Below are positions 19,015-30,942 of a stretch of DNA of 64,000 nt, piece after piece. The stretch lies in contig NZ_JASBQE010000006.1 in NCBI RefSeq assembly GCF_029960785.1, forward strand, positions 62,001 through 126,000, read 5' to 3'. The position numbers were made by a program, and so were the translations under genes. Under the pieces are notes generated by a model that was not told where the DNA came from, made no database searches, and was given only the letters and a program-made list of their open reading frames with translations. This stretch comes from Polyangium sp. 15x6 (GTDB lineage: Bacteria > Myxococcota_A > Polyangia > Polyangiales > Polyangiaceae). The stretch's first letter is position 1, and each line of letters starts with the position of its first letter.

Positions 19015-21337
19015 GGAAGCGCGTCCCCGGCCTTCGTGGCCTCGGGGACGGCCGGCGCGCGTGCGCCCGTGCAACGAGCATACAGGCTCGCCGCGGCCTC
19101 GCGGCGCGCGCGTGGCACGTCTCTCCGCGCGACGTAGGCGAGCGTCATCCGCTCGGCGGTCGGGCGGTCTTCGAGCGCGCAGGCCGTGACCAGGCGAAGG
19201 CGCTCGGCCTCGGCCGCGACCCGGCCGATCACGATCCGCCGCCCGAGCGCGCGATCGAGCCGCCGGGCGGCCTCGGCGAAATCACCGCTGCCCACGTACC
19301 CGCGCGCGAGCAGGTAGTCGGGCAAACCGTCGTCCGCCGAGCTCGTGGCCCAGGCGCCGAGCTCCTCCGCGGCGCGCACCTTGTCGGGCCCGCGGCCCTT
19401 CGTGCCCACGAGCAGCGCGACGATCGCGTCCTTGCCGCGCGGGTCCTGCGCGGCTTCGAGCTTCACGTCGAGGGTGCGGAGCTGATCCTCTTCGACGGTG
19501 CGGGACATGACCTCGCGATAATGCACCATCGCGCGCTCGTGATCGCCCTCCGCGAGCGCGAGGTCGCCGAGCTCCTCCAGCGCGCGGTCCCGGACGTGGC
19601 GGGGAAAACGCGCGTCGTCCGCGATCGCCTGGAGCTCGACCTTGCCGGCGTCGGGTTTGCCCAGGCGAACGAGGGCGCGGGCGATGGAGACGCGCGCGCC
19701 GCTCTCGCCCGGATCGAGCGCGAGGGCCTCGCGGAGCGCCTCGATCACGCCTTCATCGTCGCCGCGGGCCTTCTGCTCTTCGGCGCGCTTGCGGCAGGCG
19801 TCGACCACGTGCGGACAGCGCCGGCCGAAGATCCCGGGCCGCTCGAAGCGCGCGCGCGCCTGGGCCGCGGCCGCCTCGGGGAGCACCACGCGATCGAGAT
19901 CCTCGTGGAACGCTCGTTCGAGCTCGTCCCAGCTCGCGCCCGTGATCTCCGGCAACGATCCGCCGCCGTACCACGCGCGCACCGCCGCGGCGCCGTGACG
20001 TTCCTTGACGAACCCCACGAACGCGCCGCTCGCCGTGTACGCGACGCTGGAGTTTTCCCCAAGAAACCCGAGCGCGAAGAGGCGCGAGAGCTTGGGCAGC
20101 TTGCCGAGGTCCTTCATGGCCTTCGCCCACTCGCGGGCCGAGAGCGCGCCCTCGTGCGGCGAGGTGGCGACGGCGATGCCCTCGATGAGGCCGGGGTTCG
20201 GCAAGAGGCCGCCGAGGCTGCCGGCGATGCGGAAGGGCCCGCGGCCGAAGGATCCGGCCATCACGTGCGCGATCTCGTGGCCGAGCACGGGGTGCGGGTA
20301 GCCGTTCTGCTGAACGTAGACTTCGCTCCGCCAGGGCTTGGCGATGTAGGTGTCCGCCGCGCCCATGAGCGCGCCTTTTTGCGCGGGATCGGCGAAGAGG
20401 TAGGCGGTGATCTTCGCGGGCCCCTTCGTCTCCAGCCACGCCTCCTGCGCCACGACGTGCGCGGTGCAGTCACGCGCGAAGCGGAGCGCGTCCTCGCGGG
20501 GCATGCCGCGCGGATAGACGACGTCGCAACGCTCGCTCTCGACCTTGCCGCCGAGCGTCTCGGCGATGCTCGCAGGCGTGTGCCAGTGCCCGAGGCGATG
20601 ACCGAAGAACGTCATCCCGAGGCTCGCCGCGGCCGCGAACACGCCGAGCACGAGCGCGCTCGGCCGGCTGATCGAGCGGCGCGCGAGCTTTCCTTCGTCC
20701 GTGCGCACGAGGTGCGCCGCGAGCACGGCGCCCGCGAGAAGCGTCGCGGCCGAGCCGACGCGGTACGCGTAGAGCCCCGAAGCGTCGATGACCGTGTCGT
20801 AGAGGCTGCCGCTGAAGTAGCCGACGAACGGGTCGTACGCGAAGACCATCGGGCTCGTGTAGAAGCGGACGAGCGAGACGCCGACGGACGCGAGCGGCGC
20901 CGCGAGCGCGAGCAGCACCGCCGCGAGCCGCCTTCGCTTCACGCGCCCCGCGATCTCGCCCGCCGCCGCGCCAGAGGCGCCTGCGACGAGCGCGCCGACC
21001 CCGGGGCCGAGGGCGAACAGCACCGAGCCCGAGAGCGGATCACAAAACCCCGCGCGCAGGCCGTGGACGAGCGTCACGAGCCACGCGACGCCCGCCAAGA
21101 GCGCGCCCCGCGCGAGCCCCGAGGCGAACGCGTCGAACGGCGCCGGCCGCGCCTTGCTCGTCTCGAGCGCCGTCGTGATCGCCGCGACGCTCGGCACGAC
21201 GAGGCCCGCGGCGAGCGCGCTCTCGTAGCCGGGCCCGTCGAAGAGCGGCAAGAAGCCGATCGCGCCCACGAGCAGCACGACCGCCCCGATCCCGATCGAG
21301 GACGGCCGTGCGCTCACGAATGCTTTGAGATGCAGTT

Positions 21338-21341
<4 letters not shown>
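19011..21341 (-). CDS. Membrane protein with gluzincin-type (HExxH) peptidase domain and TPR tail
   Basis: 776 residues. The N-terminal ~245 residues contain about six to eight hydrophobic helices. They are followed by a peptidase-MA-like domain with the zinc motif HEIAH at 355-359 and the third ligand glutamate 387 in LIEGIA, as in thermolysin/M1-like gluzincins. The C-terminal third is TPR-like (IEALREALALDPGESG, VHYREVMSRT). The likely topology is an inner-membrane anchor with a periplasmic or cytoplasmic protease domain, which cannot be settled from sequence. It overlaps lon upstream and the histidine kinase downstream by 4 nt each, so the three are translationally coupled. A role in membrane proteolysis linked to stress sensing is inference. 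Confidence 0.85.
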
Positions 21342-23737
<2,396 letters not shown>

Positions 23738-23764
23738 ACGCGCGACACCCTAGTACATTTTTTG

Positions 23765-23791
23765 CGGACCTGCTCGTAACGCGCAGGTCCG
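23765..23791 (-). promoter_or_regulatory. Perfect hairpin in the lon leader
   Basis: CGGACCTGC (23765-23773) pairs with GCAGGTCCG (23783-23791) around a 9-nt loop, in the 66-nt gap between the lipoprotein stop and the lon ATG. On the minus strand it is followed by CAAAAAATG rather than a T tract, so it is not a standard terminator. It could be an mRNA-processing or translation-control element. Confidence 0.4.
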
Positions 23792-23803
23792 ATGCGGGCC
23801 GCG

Positions 23804-24583
23804 TCAGAAGTCGCGAATTTTCCAGAGCCCGTGCTCGCGGATCAGAGCGACCGTACCACCGGCGCCGTAGGACATCGAAGCGCTGTCCCCGGTCTCCTCG
23901 ATGACGGCGGTCGGGAGCGCAGTTCGAATGGCCTGGACGATCCGGTTGATCTGGTCCTTCTGCGGACCTTCCCAGGCCGCGCGGAGTTTTTCCGCCGTGA
24001 GCTCCGTGCCGGTCGTCTTGGGTGCGGGCGCGTCGGTTTTTCCGGCCGGCGCGTTCTCGGCGGGCGCGGCGGGCGCGGGCTCTTCGCCGAGCGTGATGCC
24101 TTCTTTCTCCGCGTCGGGGACGTACCGGAGGATCACGTCGTAACGCTTGCGCTCGAAGGCCCGCAAGAAGCCCGCGAGGGCCTGGCGCGGCGTGGCCTGG
24201 CTGTAGAGGTCGATCGCGGCGGCGTCGATCCGCCACTTGCCGTCCTCGTAGACGAGCAGCAGCTCGTCGCCGTTCGGCAGGCTCACGGTGGCCGTGACGA
24301 GCGGATCACTCGCGGGGCGCGAGACGGCGCGGGCGATCTCGATGACCTCGTCCGGGCTCTCCTTCACCGCGCGGCGGAACGCTTCGAGGGACATCGAGCG
24401 CTTGGCATCGTCGGAGAGCAGGCGATAGGCCTCGTCGACGTGGCCTTCTTCGAGCGCGCGCGCGTAGGCGCGGAGCGTGTCGCTGGGCCCTTGCTGGACG
24501 AGGGTGCTCGGGCTGCAGGCGACGCCGAGGAGCGCGAGGGCGACGAGCCAGGCGGAGAGCTTCACGAGGCGGGCATAACACAT
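23804..24583 (-). CDS. Lipoprotein of unknown function
   Basis: 259 residues with a lipoprotein signal (hydrophobic AWLVALALLGVAC, acylated Cys). The mature part holds two similar helical segments, the first (SDTLRAYARALEEGHVDEAY) and the second (PRQALAGFLRAFERKRYDVI). This suggests an internal duplication of a DUF4878/NTF2-like small domain, separated by an Ala/Pro-rich stretch. The GTG at 24565 (VKLSAW) is an alternative start that gives a more usual signal peptide. The start codon is only 21 nt from that of hisB on the other strand. It is the first gene of the lon operon by position. Confidence 0.75.
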   Translation of the reverse strand: MCYARLVKLSAWLVALALLGVACSPSTLVQQGPSDTLRAYARALEEGHVDEAYRLLSDDAKRSMSLEAFRRAVKESPDEVIEIARAVSRPASDPLVTATVSLPNGDELLLVYEDGKWRIDAAAIDLYSQATPRQALAGFLRAFERKRYDVILRYVPDAEKEGITLGEEPAPAAPAENAPAGKTDAPAPKTTGTELTAEKLRAAWEGPQKDQINRIVQAIRTALPTAVIEETGDSASMSYGAGGTVALIREHGLWKIRDF

Positions 24584-24604
24584 CTACGGACGAAAGGAGC
24601 TACG

Positions 24605-25201
24605 ATGCCCGCCATGCCGCGTGCTGCCCGGGTGGAACGAGTCACCCACGAGACCCGCATCGCCGTCGAGATCGATCTGGACGGGAGCGGAAAGAGCCGC
24701 ATCGCGACGCCGCTGCCGTTCCTCTCGCACATGCTCGATCAGATCGCCCGGCACGGGCTCTTCGACCTGACCGTGGAGGCCGAGGGTGACGTGGAGATCG
24801 ACGGGCACCACACGACCGAGGATCTCGGGATCGTGCTCGGCACGGCCGTCGCGCAGGCGCTCGGAGACAAGGCCGGGATCGCTCGGTACGGCGAGGCGAC
24901 GTTGCCGATGGACGAGGCGCTCGTGACGTGCGCGCTCGATCTCTCGGGTCGAGCGTATTTCGTGTTTCGCGTGCCCTTGCCGAAGGCGAAGGTCGGGACG
25001 TTCGACGTGGAGCTCGTGCCGGTGTTTTTCGAGGCCTTCGCCCGGTCGGCGCAGTGCAACCTGCACCTCAAAATGCACGAGGGCGAGAACCTGCACCACA
25101 TCATCGAGATCAGCTTCAAGGCCTTCACGAAGGCGCTGATGCGGGCGACGCGGATCGATCCACGCGTGGCCGGGGTGCCGTCGACGAAGGGGAGCCTCTA
25201 G
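24605..25201 (+). CDS. hisB: Imidazoleglycerol-phosphate dehydratase
   Basis: Sixth step of histidine biosynthesis, removing water from imidazole-glycerol phosphate. 198 residues, the length of the monofunctional enzyme, with no phosphatase domain. The metal-binding histidines are visible in DGHHTTEDLGI and GENLHHIIEISFKAF, and the substrate loop in PLPFLSHMLDQIARH. The start is fixed by AAGGAG at 24594-24599, 5 nt before ATG. hisH follows after 2 nt. A promoter must lie within the opposite-strand lipoprotein gene, because only 21 nt separate the two start codons. Confidence 0.97.
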   Translation: MPAMPRAARVERVTHETRIAVEIDLDGSGKSRIATPLPFLSHMLDQIARHGLFDLTVEAEGDVEIDGHHTTEDLGIVLGTAVAQALGDKAGIARYGEATLPMDEALVTCALDLSGRAYFVFRVPLPKAKVGTFDVELVPVFFEAFARSAQCNLHLKMHEGENLHHIIEISFKAFTKALMRATRIDPRVAGVPSTKGSL

Positions 25202-25203
25202 CC

Positions 25204-25848
25204 GTGGCGCGCGTCGTGGTCGTGGATCTAGGGATGGGGAATCTGCGCAGCGTGGAGCGTGCGATCACGCGCGCGGCCGAGGATCGTGGCGTGGCGAGCG
25301 AGGTCGTTCGCAGCGGACGGCCCGAGGACGTGCTCGGCGCGGACAAGATCGTGGTGCCCGGGCAGGGCGCTTTCCGCGATTGCGCGGCGGCGCTCGCGGG
25401 TGAGCTCGGGGAGGCGCTGCGAGAGGCGGTTCGTCGAGGAACACCGTATCTCGGCATTTGCTTGGGGTTGCAAGCGCTGTTCGAGACGAGCGAGGAGGCG
25501 CCGGGAGCCACGGGGCTCGGGGTGTTCCGCGGCGCCGTTCGAAGGCTCGATCCGGGAGCAGGCGCGGACGCGGTGAAGATCCCGCACATCGGGTGGAATC
25601 GGCTGGAAATGAAGCGCGCGCCCGAAGGAGCGCTCGCCGCCTGGGGATCAGAGGCGCCGCACGTGTACTTCGTCCACAGCTATCACGCGGTGCCGGAGGA
25701 TCCGGCGATCGTGGTGGCGACGGTGACGCACGGGCCGAACGTGGTCACGGCGGCCGTCGCGCGGGACAACGTGACGGCCGTGCAATTCCACCCCGAAAAG
25801 AGCCAGGGCGCGGGGCTCGCGCTGCTCGGGGCGTTCGTCGCGGCGTGA
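25204..25848 (+). CDS. hisH: Imidazole glycerol phosphate synthase, glutaminase subunit
   Basis: 214 residues from GTG 25204, 2 nt after the hisB stop. It is the class I glutamine amidotransferase that supplies ammonia to HisF. It has the N-terminal VVDLGMGNLRSVERA, the nucleophile elbow GICLGLQALFE with the catalytic Cys, and the His and Glu of VQFHPEKSQG. HisF, its obligate partner, is not in this window, and hisA lies 6.4 kb downstream. The next gene is convergent, with 3 nt between the stops. Confidence 0.97.
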   Translation: MARVVVVDLGMGNLRSVERAITRAAEDRGVASEVVRSGRPEDVLGADKIVVPGQGAFRDCAAALAGELGEALREAVRRGTPYLGICLGLQALFETSEEAPGATGLGVFRGAVRRLDPGAGADAVKIPHIGWNRLEMKRAPEGALAAWGSEAPHVYFVHSYHAVPEDPAIVVATVTHGPNVVTAAVARDNVTAVQFHPEKSQGAGLALLGAFVAA

Positions 25849-25851
25849 CGA

Positions 25852-26280
25852 TTACCGCTCGAAGAGCATTGCGGTGAGGAGCGGGTAGAGCTTCCGCACG
25901 CCGGGGACACTCGCGGCCACGGACGAGAGCACGTCCCAGTGATCGCGGTGGTAGACCACGACGCCGCTCTCGGAGCGGAACTCGCTCACGCCCGGCGCCG
26001 TGATCGTGACGCCGAGCGGGCCCTCGATCGTCGCGGTCCACGAGAGCATGAAATGGGGCTCCTCACCGACGAGCGCGAGGTCGTCGAAGCGCATTTCCCG
26101 AAGGCGCTTGAAGAGGTTCTCGTTGATGCGCAGGAAGCGGTCCTTGCCCGTGACGTCGTTGAACGGATCGACGAAGCGGACGTCGGGCGCGTAGATCGCG
26201 TCGAGGTCCGCGAGGACCTTCTCGCGGCGAATGTGGTAGGTGGCGAAGAGCGTGAGGATGCGCTCGGGCAGCGTGGGCAT
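25852..26280 (-). CDS. NTF2/SnoaL-like family protein
   Basis: 142 residues starting MPTLPERILTLFATYHIRRE. The pattern of an N-terminal helix, then IYAPDVRFVDPFNDVTGKD, then LSWTATIEGP and SGVVVYHRDHWDV is typical of the cone-shaped NTF2-like (SnoaL/DUF2358-like) fold, which binds small hydrophobic ligands or serves as an enzyme scaffold. No signal peptide is visible. It lies 23 nt downstream of the DUF1552 gene on the same strand and is probably co-transcribed with it, although the two secreted proteins upstream have no evident link to it. Ligand unknown. Confidence 0.75.
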   Translation of the reverse strand: MPTLPERILTLFATYHIRREKVLADLDAIYAPDVRFVDPFNDVTGKDRFLRINENLFKRLREMRFDDLALVGEEPHFMLSWTATIEGPLGVTITAPGVSEFRSESGVVVYHRDHWDVLSSVAASVPGVRKLYPLLTAMLFER

Positions 26281-26303
26281 GCTGCCCGATATACCATTTC
26301 GCG

Positions 26304-27680
26304 TTACGCGATGATCTCGGTGAGCAAGCCTTTCGGCAGCTCGGGGTCGCCGAAATCGTCGAGCGGACCTCCCGCGGCATTCTTGCAGCCGAGGGCCGCG
26401 CCGATCGTGCCGAGGAGGCGGCCGTTATGCACGCCGTTCACGTTGACGTACTGGCCCGTCTTCAGGTAGCCGTTCGCGCCGCCCACGAGGACGTACGGGA
26501 CGTCGGTGTACGAGTGGTACTTGTTCCCGAGGTCGTTCAGCCAGACCGCGACGCCGAAATCGAGGAGCGATCCGGAGCCGAGATCGTAGGCCGCGAGTTT
26601 GTCGAGCAGGTACCTGAACAGCCGCGCGTGGATGCGATCGATCTCGTGGTGCAAGAGGTACGCGCCCTCGATCGGCGGGCCCTCGGAGCCGTCGCTGTCG
26701 ATACGGTGCGAGATCTTGTGGAAGCTCTTCTGCCGGACGCCGTTGATGTAATACTCGGTGCTGTCGTTGCCGTCGCCGATCTGGATCGTCGCGGCGCGCG
26801 TCGTGCCGCACGCCATCGCGAGCGCGATGATGTCCATCTGCATCCGCGCGACCTTCTCCAGGTTGTCGTTCGAGCGCGCGTCCGGGCTCATCGCCTCCAT
26901 CGCCGCGACCTCTTCCTTCGTGAGCGCGCACTGGAGCCCGACCTCGAGGTCCCGGATCGACGTGAAATGCAGGTCCAATCGATCGCGGTCGGCCTTGCCG
27001 AGATCACCACGCGTCATGAGCGATTGCATCTGCTCGCGCACGAGGTCGTTCACGCTCTTGCGTTGCGCGGCGAGTTTCTTCAGGACCTCCGGGTCGAGAT
27101 TGGAGAGGCCGAAGAGCGCCTGGTAGGCGTTGATCGGGTTGTGCTCGGCCGCGCGGATGACCTTCGCGTCGCGGTACGAGAGCACCTCGTTGATGTAGCC
27201 GGCCTTCTTGCCCGCGTAGAGCGTGAGGGGCTCGACGCCCGCGGGGTTGAGCTCGCGCGCGATGCGGTTGTCGATCGACTCGCCCATCGCAAGCGACTCG
27301 TTGCCGACCGGATCCGTCGAGACCTTCTGCGCCGTGAGGCACTGGTTGCCGCCGCCGGAGTGGCCGCAGCCGTTGCCCGGGAACGCGAAGTTGATGCCCT
27401 TCAGCAGGATGAGGCGCGAGGCATACGCGCTGAGCTCGCTGACCGCGCGATCACTCTCGGCGTTCATCGACTCGGTCGTGAGCGCGCCGGTCTGGCTCGG
27501 CCAGAACATCTCCGGCTCGTCGTCCGTCTTCTGCACGACGCCGTTCGCCTGGCGCATGAAGATCGCGAACGGAGGCACGTCACCCGGGCCGGCCTCGGCC
27601 TTGCGCGGCGAGAAGCTCTCCAGGAACGGGAGCGCGAGGGAGACGCCGAAGAGACCTCGAAGAAAATGACGGCGATTCAT
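26304..27680 (-). CDS. Tat-exported DUF1552 protein
   Basis: 458 residues from ATG 27680, whose ATGA overlaps the previous stop. It begins with a twin-arginine signal (MNRRHFLRGLFGVSLALPF), so it should be exported folded by Tat. The body matches the DUF1552 family (FMRQANGVVQ; GINFAFPGNGCGHSGGG; YHSYTDVPYVLVGGANGYL), whose fold resembles sulfatase/alkaline-phosphatase-type enzymes. These proteins occur in planctomycetes and myxobacteria next to DUF1592/DUF1588 proteins, as here. Biochemical activity is not established. The pair may process a polymer or be part of a surface redox or binding system. Confidence 0.87.
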   Translation of the reverse strand: MNRRHFLRGLFGVSLALPFLESFSPRKAEAGPGDVPPFAIFMRQANGVVQKTDDEPEMFWPSQTGALTTESMNAESDRAVSELSAYASRLILLKGINFAFPGNGCGHSGGGNQCLTAQKVSTDPVGNESLAMGESIDNRIARELNPAGVEPLTLYAGKKAGYINEVLSYRDAKVIRAAEHNPINAYQALFGLSNLDPEVLKKLAAQRKSVNDLVREQMQSLMTRGDLGKADRDRLDLHFTSIRDLEVGLQCALTKEEVAAMEAMSPDARSNDNLEKVARMQMDIIALAMACGTTRAATIQIGDGNDSTEYYINGVRQKSFHKISHRIDSDGSEGPPIEGAYLLHHEIDRIHARLFRYLLDKLAAYDLGSGSLLDFGVAVWLNDLGNKYHSYTDVPYVLVGGANGYLKTGQYVNVNGVHNGRLLGTIGAALGCKNAAGGPLDDFGDPELPKGLLTEIIA

Positions 27681-29353
27681 GGCGCGACCTCCACGGGGCG
27701 GCGGGTCGAGAAGGCGTCGGAGGAGACGAGTTCGAGCAGGAGGTCCTTGACGGACATGCCGGTGCGCGAGGCCTCGCCGAGCTTCGTGATGAGCGCGGCG
27801 TCCTCGACCTCGGCGTCCCTGCCGTAGGCGAACTCGAGCCAGTTCTTCGCGAAGCACTCGTTCGCCTCGCGGCTCTCCGCGAGGAGCTTGCTCCACGTGA
27901 GGGCGTCGCTGAACGTCGCCATCCCGCCGCCGAGCGGATAGGCGTCCGCGGCGTTGACCGGGAAGCCGTTGTCCTCGGACCGATAGCGGCCGATCGCGTC
28001 GTAGTTCTCGAACGCGAAGCCAGCCGGGTTGATGAGCGTGCCGTGGCACGAGGCGCCGCACGTGCCCTTGCCCGTGTGGCCGGCGACGATCTCGCGCGTG
28101 GTCTTGCCCTCGACGGGCGGGAGCGGCGGCACGTTGTTCGGCGGCGGCGGCAAACGCGCGCAGAGGACGCGCAGGTTCACGAAGACGCCGCGATGGATCG
28201 GATCGGACGCGCGGGCCGTGCCGTTCGCGGCGAGGAAGCCGGCGCGCGTGAGGATGCCGCTGCGTTTCTCGGCGTCGAGCTCGACCTTGCCGAACTCGGC
28301 GCCGTTCGGCGCGGTGACCTCGTAGATCGGGGCGAGTCTGTCGTTCACGAACGCGGTGCGCGAGGTGAGCAGTTCGTGGAAGCCGCCCTCCTGCTCGAAG
28401 ACCACGTCCTCGACGAAGAGCTCGGCCTCGCGAATGAGGTCCTGGCCGATCTCGGGGACGAATTCGGGAAAGACGGCCGGATCCTTGTAGAGATCGCCGA
28501 ACTTCCTCCAGTCGAAGAGCTGGCTGTGGAACGAGAGGATGACCTCGCGCGCCTGCGGATCCGCGAGCATGCGCTCGGCGTGGGCGCGCAGGCCCTCCTT
28601 CGTGTCGAGCTCGCCCGCCGCCGCGGCCTCGAGGAGGACGTCGTCGGGCATCGTGTTCCAGAGGAGGTACGAGAGCCTCGAGGCGAGCTCGTAGGCGGCG
28701 AGCGGGATGAGGCCATCGGGGCGCGGCTTGCGCGTGCCCTCGACGCGGTAGATGAAATGCGGCGACTGGAAGAAGGCCGAGAGGACGTGCTCGACGCCGG
28801 CGAGGAAGGGATCGCCGTCGATGAGGGACGGGGCCTCGTTGAAGAGCGCGACGTGCGTGTCGATCTCCTGGGCCGTGAGGGGGCGGCGATACGCGCGCTT
28901 GCCGACGGTCTCGATGAAGGCGCGGGCGCGGGCCTCATTTCCTTGTCCCTCGTCGGCCGGCACGAGCGCCGCGACTTTTGCGGGATCCGAGACGACCATG
29001 GCCGCGAGCTCCTCGGCGGCGCGCTGGTAATCGGCCCACAGGTTCGGCGTGACGGAAAGAACGGCCTCGTTGTTGTCGAAGACGCCGCCGAGCGGATCTC
29101 CGGTGAACGACGCCGAAAATCCGGGGCGCTCTTCGAGGCGCAATACATCACGCGTCGAGTTTTCCCATTGCGCATGGGTCAAGCGCGGGAAGGCGCTGCG
29201 CTCGGGTACCGATTGAACGGCTGCTTGATCATCCGATGAGCCACCAATCGTCCCGACGCACGAAGGCAAGAGACAAGCGAGGACGATCGCTCCGGCGCGT
29301 AAAAGCGTCGGAATGCGGCGCATGACGGAGGAAGGGGCGCTGAGAGTCTCCAT
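27677..29353 (-). CDS. DUF1592/DUF1588/DUF1585 lipoprotein with heme-c motif
   Basis: 558 residues from ATG 29353, chosen because GGAGGT lies about 8 nt upstream; a second ATG at 29323 directly precedes the signal. A lipoprotein signal ends at CLLPSC. The body shows the PSD-type domains in the usual order. First is an N-terminal FPRLTHAQWENSTRDVL region (DUF1587/1595-like). Then come ELASRLSYLLWNTMPDD (DUF1592), AGFLAANGTARASDPIHRG (DUF1588) and YDAIGRYR...LEFAYGRD (DUF1585). The sequence CGASCH (CxxCH) is a covalent heme-binding motif. It is coupled to DUF1552 by ATGA. Function of the pair unknown; electron transfer at the surface is a plausible inference. Confidence 0.87.
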   Translation of the reverse strand: METLSAPSSVMRRIPTLLRAGAIVLACLLPSCVGTIGGSSDDQAAVQSVPERSAFPRLTHAQWENSTRDVLRLEERPGFSASFTGDPLGGVFDNNEAVLSVTPNLWADYQRAAEELAAMVVSDPAKVAALVPADEGQGNEARARAFIETVGKRAYRRPLTAQEIDTHVALFNEAPSLIDGDPFLAGVEHVLSAFFQSPHFIYRVEGTRKPRPDGLIPLAAYELASRLSYLLWNTMPDDVLLEAAAAGELDTKEGLRAHAERMLADPQAREVILSFHSQLFDWRKFGDLYKDPAVFPEFVPEIGQDLIREAELFVEDVVFEQEGGFHELLTSRTAFVNDRLAPIYEVTAPNGAEFGKVELDAEKRSGILTRAGFLAANGTARASDPIHRGVFVNLRVLCARLPPPPNNVPPLPPVEGKTTREIVAGHTGKGTCGASCHGTLINPAGFAFENYDAIGRYRSEDNGFPVNAADAYPLGGGMATFSDALTWSKLLAESREANECFAKNWLEFAYGRDAEVEDAALITKLGEASRTGMSVKDLLLELVSSDAFSTRRPVEVAP

Positions 29354-29434
29354 GCCGGCCACCTCCAGGGCTTTGGCAATCACGGTGGTATGCCGGGTGT
29401 CCACGCGCGTCAACGCTCGAACGCGGCTTCCGAT

Positions 29435-29458
29435 CCAAGGGACCGCCGAATCCCTTGG
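29435..29458. promoter_or_regulatory. Inverted repeat in divergent promoter region
   Basis: CCAAGGGA (29435-29442) and TCCCTTGG (29451-29458) form a perfect 8-bp inverted repeat with an 8-nt spacer. It lies in the 202-nt gap between the divergent DUF1592 gene and the gene at 29556. The half-site size and spacing fit a dimeric repressor operator, but no regulator can be assigned. Two more GC-rich palindromes (29511-29530 and 29532-29543) sit just before the plus-strand gene. Confidence 0.35.
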
Positions 29459-29555
29459 AGCCCACAAGAATTTCGCAATGGGATTAGATTTTGCTGTCAA
29501 GGACGGTCCTCCGGGGGGCTTTACCCCCGGGCAGGGGCCCCTGTAGGCTCACGCC

Positions 29556-30935
29556 GTGCTTCCGATGAACGCGGTGCCGCGAAAGGCGGCGAATCGCTCG
29601 CGATCCTCGCGAGCGGCGGCGTGGGCCTTCGCGCTTTCGACGCGCCTCGCGGCGCCGGTCCTGGGCTTCGTCCTGGCGAGCGCGCCGGGTTCGGCCTCGG
29701 CCGCGGAGCCCGCGGCGAAGAAGGTGCTGGCCGTGTACGTGGAGGGCCAGGACGCGGACGCGGTGCGCGAGGACATCGCGGCCGCGCTGCCGGATCGGAT
29801 CGCCGTGACCCCGACGAAGGAGTTCGCGGCGGCGCTGAAGAAGGCAGGCCAGGCGAAACCGCTCGGCGCCGCGATGACGAACGCGAAGCAACGCGACCGG
29901 CTCGTGCCGCGCGTGCAGCAAGCGGGGTCGATCGTCGGCGCGGGCGCGGTGCTCGTGGGCGTCGTGCAGAAGGTGCGGGGCGAGAAGCGCGTGCACCTCG
30001 TGTGGGTGAACGCGGAGGACGACGCGACGCCCGTCGACGAGGCGGTGTCGCTGAAGGGCTCCGAGGACGAACGGAGGAAGGCGATCGCCAAGGCGATCAC
30101 GAACGCGGTCGAGACGTACGCGCCGGCGCCGCCGCCCGAGCCGCAGGAGTCGGCGCCGCCTCCTTCGAGCGAGACGAAGCCGAAGGAGGAAGAGGAGCCT
30201 TCGGGCCGCGTGCGGCATCAAGCCGGATCGTCGATCGTGTCGGCGGAGGTCGGCTTCGAGCTCGGCGGGCGCGTGTTCACGTACTCGGACGGGATCTCGG
30301 GGAACTTGCGGCGTTACGACGTGTACGGGGCGCCCGTGGGGGCCGTGCAGGTCGAGGTGTTCCCGGCGGCGATGACGACGATTCCCGTGCTGCGTGACCT
30401 CGGGATCTCGGCGGGGTACGCGCGCGCGTTCGGGCTGCAATCCGCGACGGAGGGCGGCGAGCCGGTAAGCACGGTCTACCAGCGGATCACGGCGGCGCTG
30501 AAGTACCGGATCCCGCTCTCGCGGCCGACGGGGCCGGTGATCGGCGTGCTCGGCGGGGTCCGGTGGCAGACGTTCGCGATCGACGCACCCGGCGCGCTCG
30601 GAGATCAGGTGGCGAACGTGGATTACCTGGCGATCCGCGCGGGCGTCGACGGGTGGATCCCGATCGGGCCGGTCGCGGCGATCCTCGGGTTCGAGTGGCT
30701 CGAGCCGCTCACGACGGGCGCGGTGTACGATCGGTTCTCGGGCCCGAAGGTGCATGGAATCACGGCGGCGGCGGGGCTCGCCGTTCGCTTCGCGTCGGGG
30801 CTGCAGATCCGGCTCACGGGCCACTACGATCGGTTCTTCTCGGACTTCGATCCCGTGCTCGGCGATGCGTACGTGGCGGGCGGCGCGCTCGACCAGTATT
30901 TCGGCGTCCGGCTCGGCCTGGCCTACATGGATTGA
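29556..30935 (+). CDS. Exported protein with C-terminal outer-membrane beta-barrel-like domain
   Basis: 459 residues; ATG at 29556 or 29565. A long signal peptide ends near GSASAAEPA. The N-terminal ~130 residues (VLAVYVEGQDADAVREDI...) form an alpha/beta domain. A Pro/Glu-rich linker (PAPPPEPQESAPPPSSETK) leads to a C-terminal ~230-residue region of alternating strands ending in YFGVRLGLAYMD, with a penultimate aromatic typical of beta-barrel proteins. I do not recognise a named family. The small lipoprotein gene follows 7 nt downstream, so the two probably form an operon. Confidence 0.8.
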   Translation: MLPMNAVPRKAANRSRSSRAAAWAFALSTRLAAPVLGFVLASAPGSASAAEPAAKKVLAVYVEGQDADAVREDIAAALPDRIAVTPTKEFAAALKKAGQAKPLGAAMTNAKQRDRLVPRVQQAGSIVGAGAVLVGVVQKVRGEKRVHLVWVNAEDDATPVDEAVSLKGSEDERRKAIAKAITNAVETYAPAPPPEPQESAPPPSSETKPKEEEEPSGRVRHQAGSSIVSAEVGFELGGRVFTYSDGISGNLRRYDVYGAPVGAVQVEVFPAAMTTIPVLRDLGISAGYARAFGLQSATEGGEPVSTVYQRITAALKYRIPLSRPTGPVIGVLGGVRWQTFAIDAPGALGDQVANVDYLAIRAGVDGWIPIGPVAAILGFEWLEPLTTGAVYDRFSGPKVHGITAAAGLAVRFASGLQIRLTGHYDRFFSDFDPVLGDAYVAGGALDQYFGVRLGLAYMD

Positions 30936-30942
30936 GGAGACG

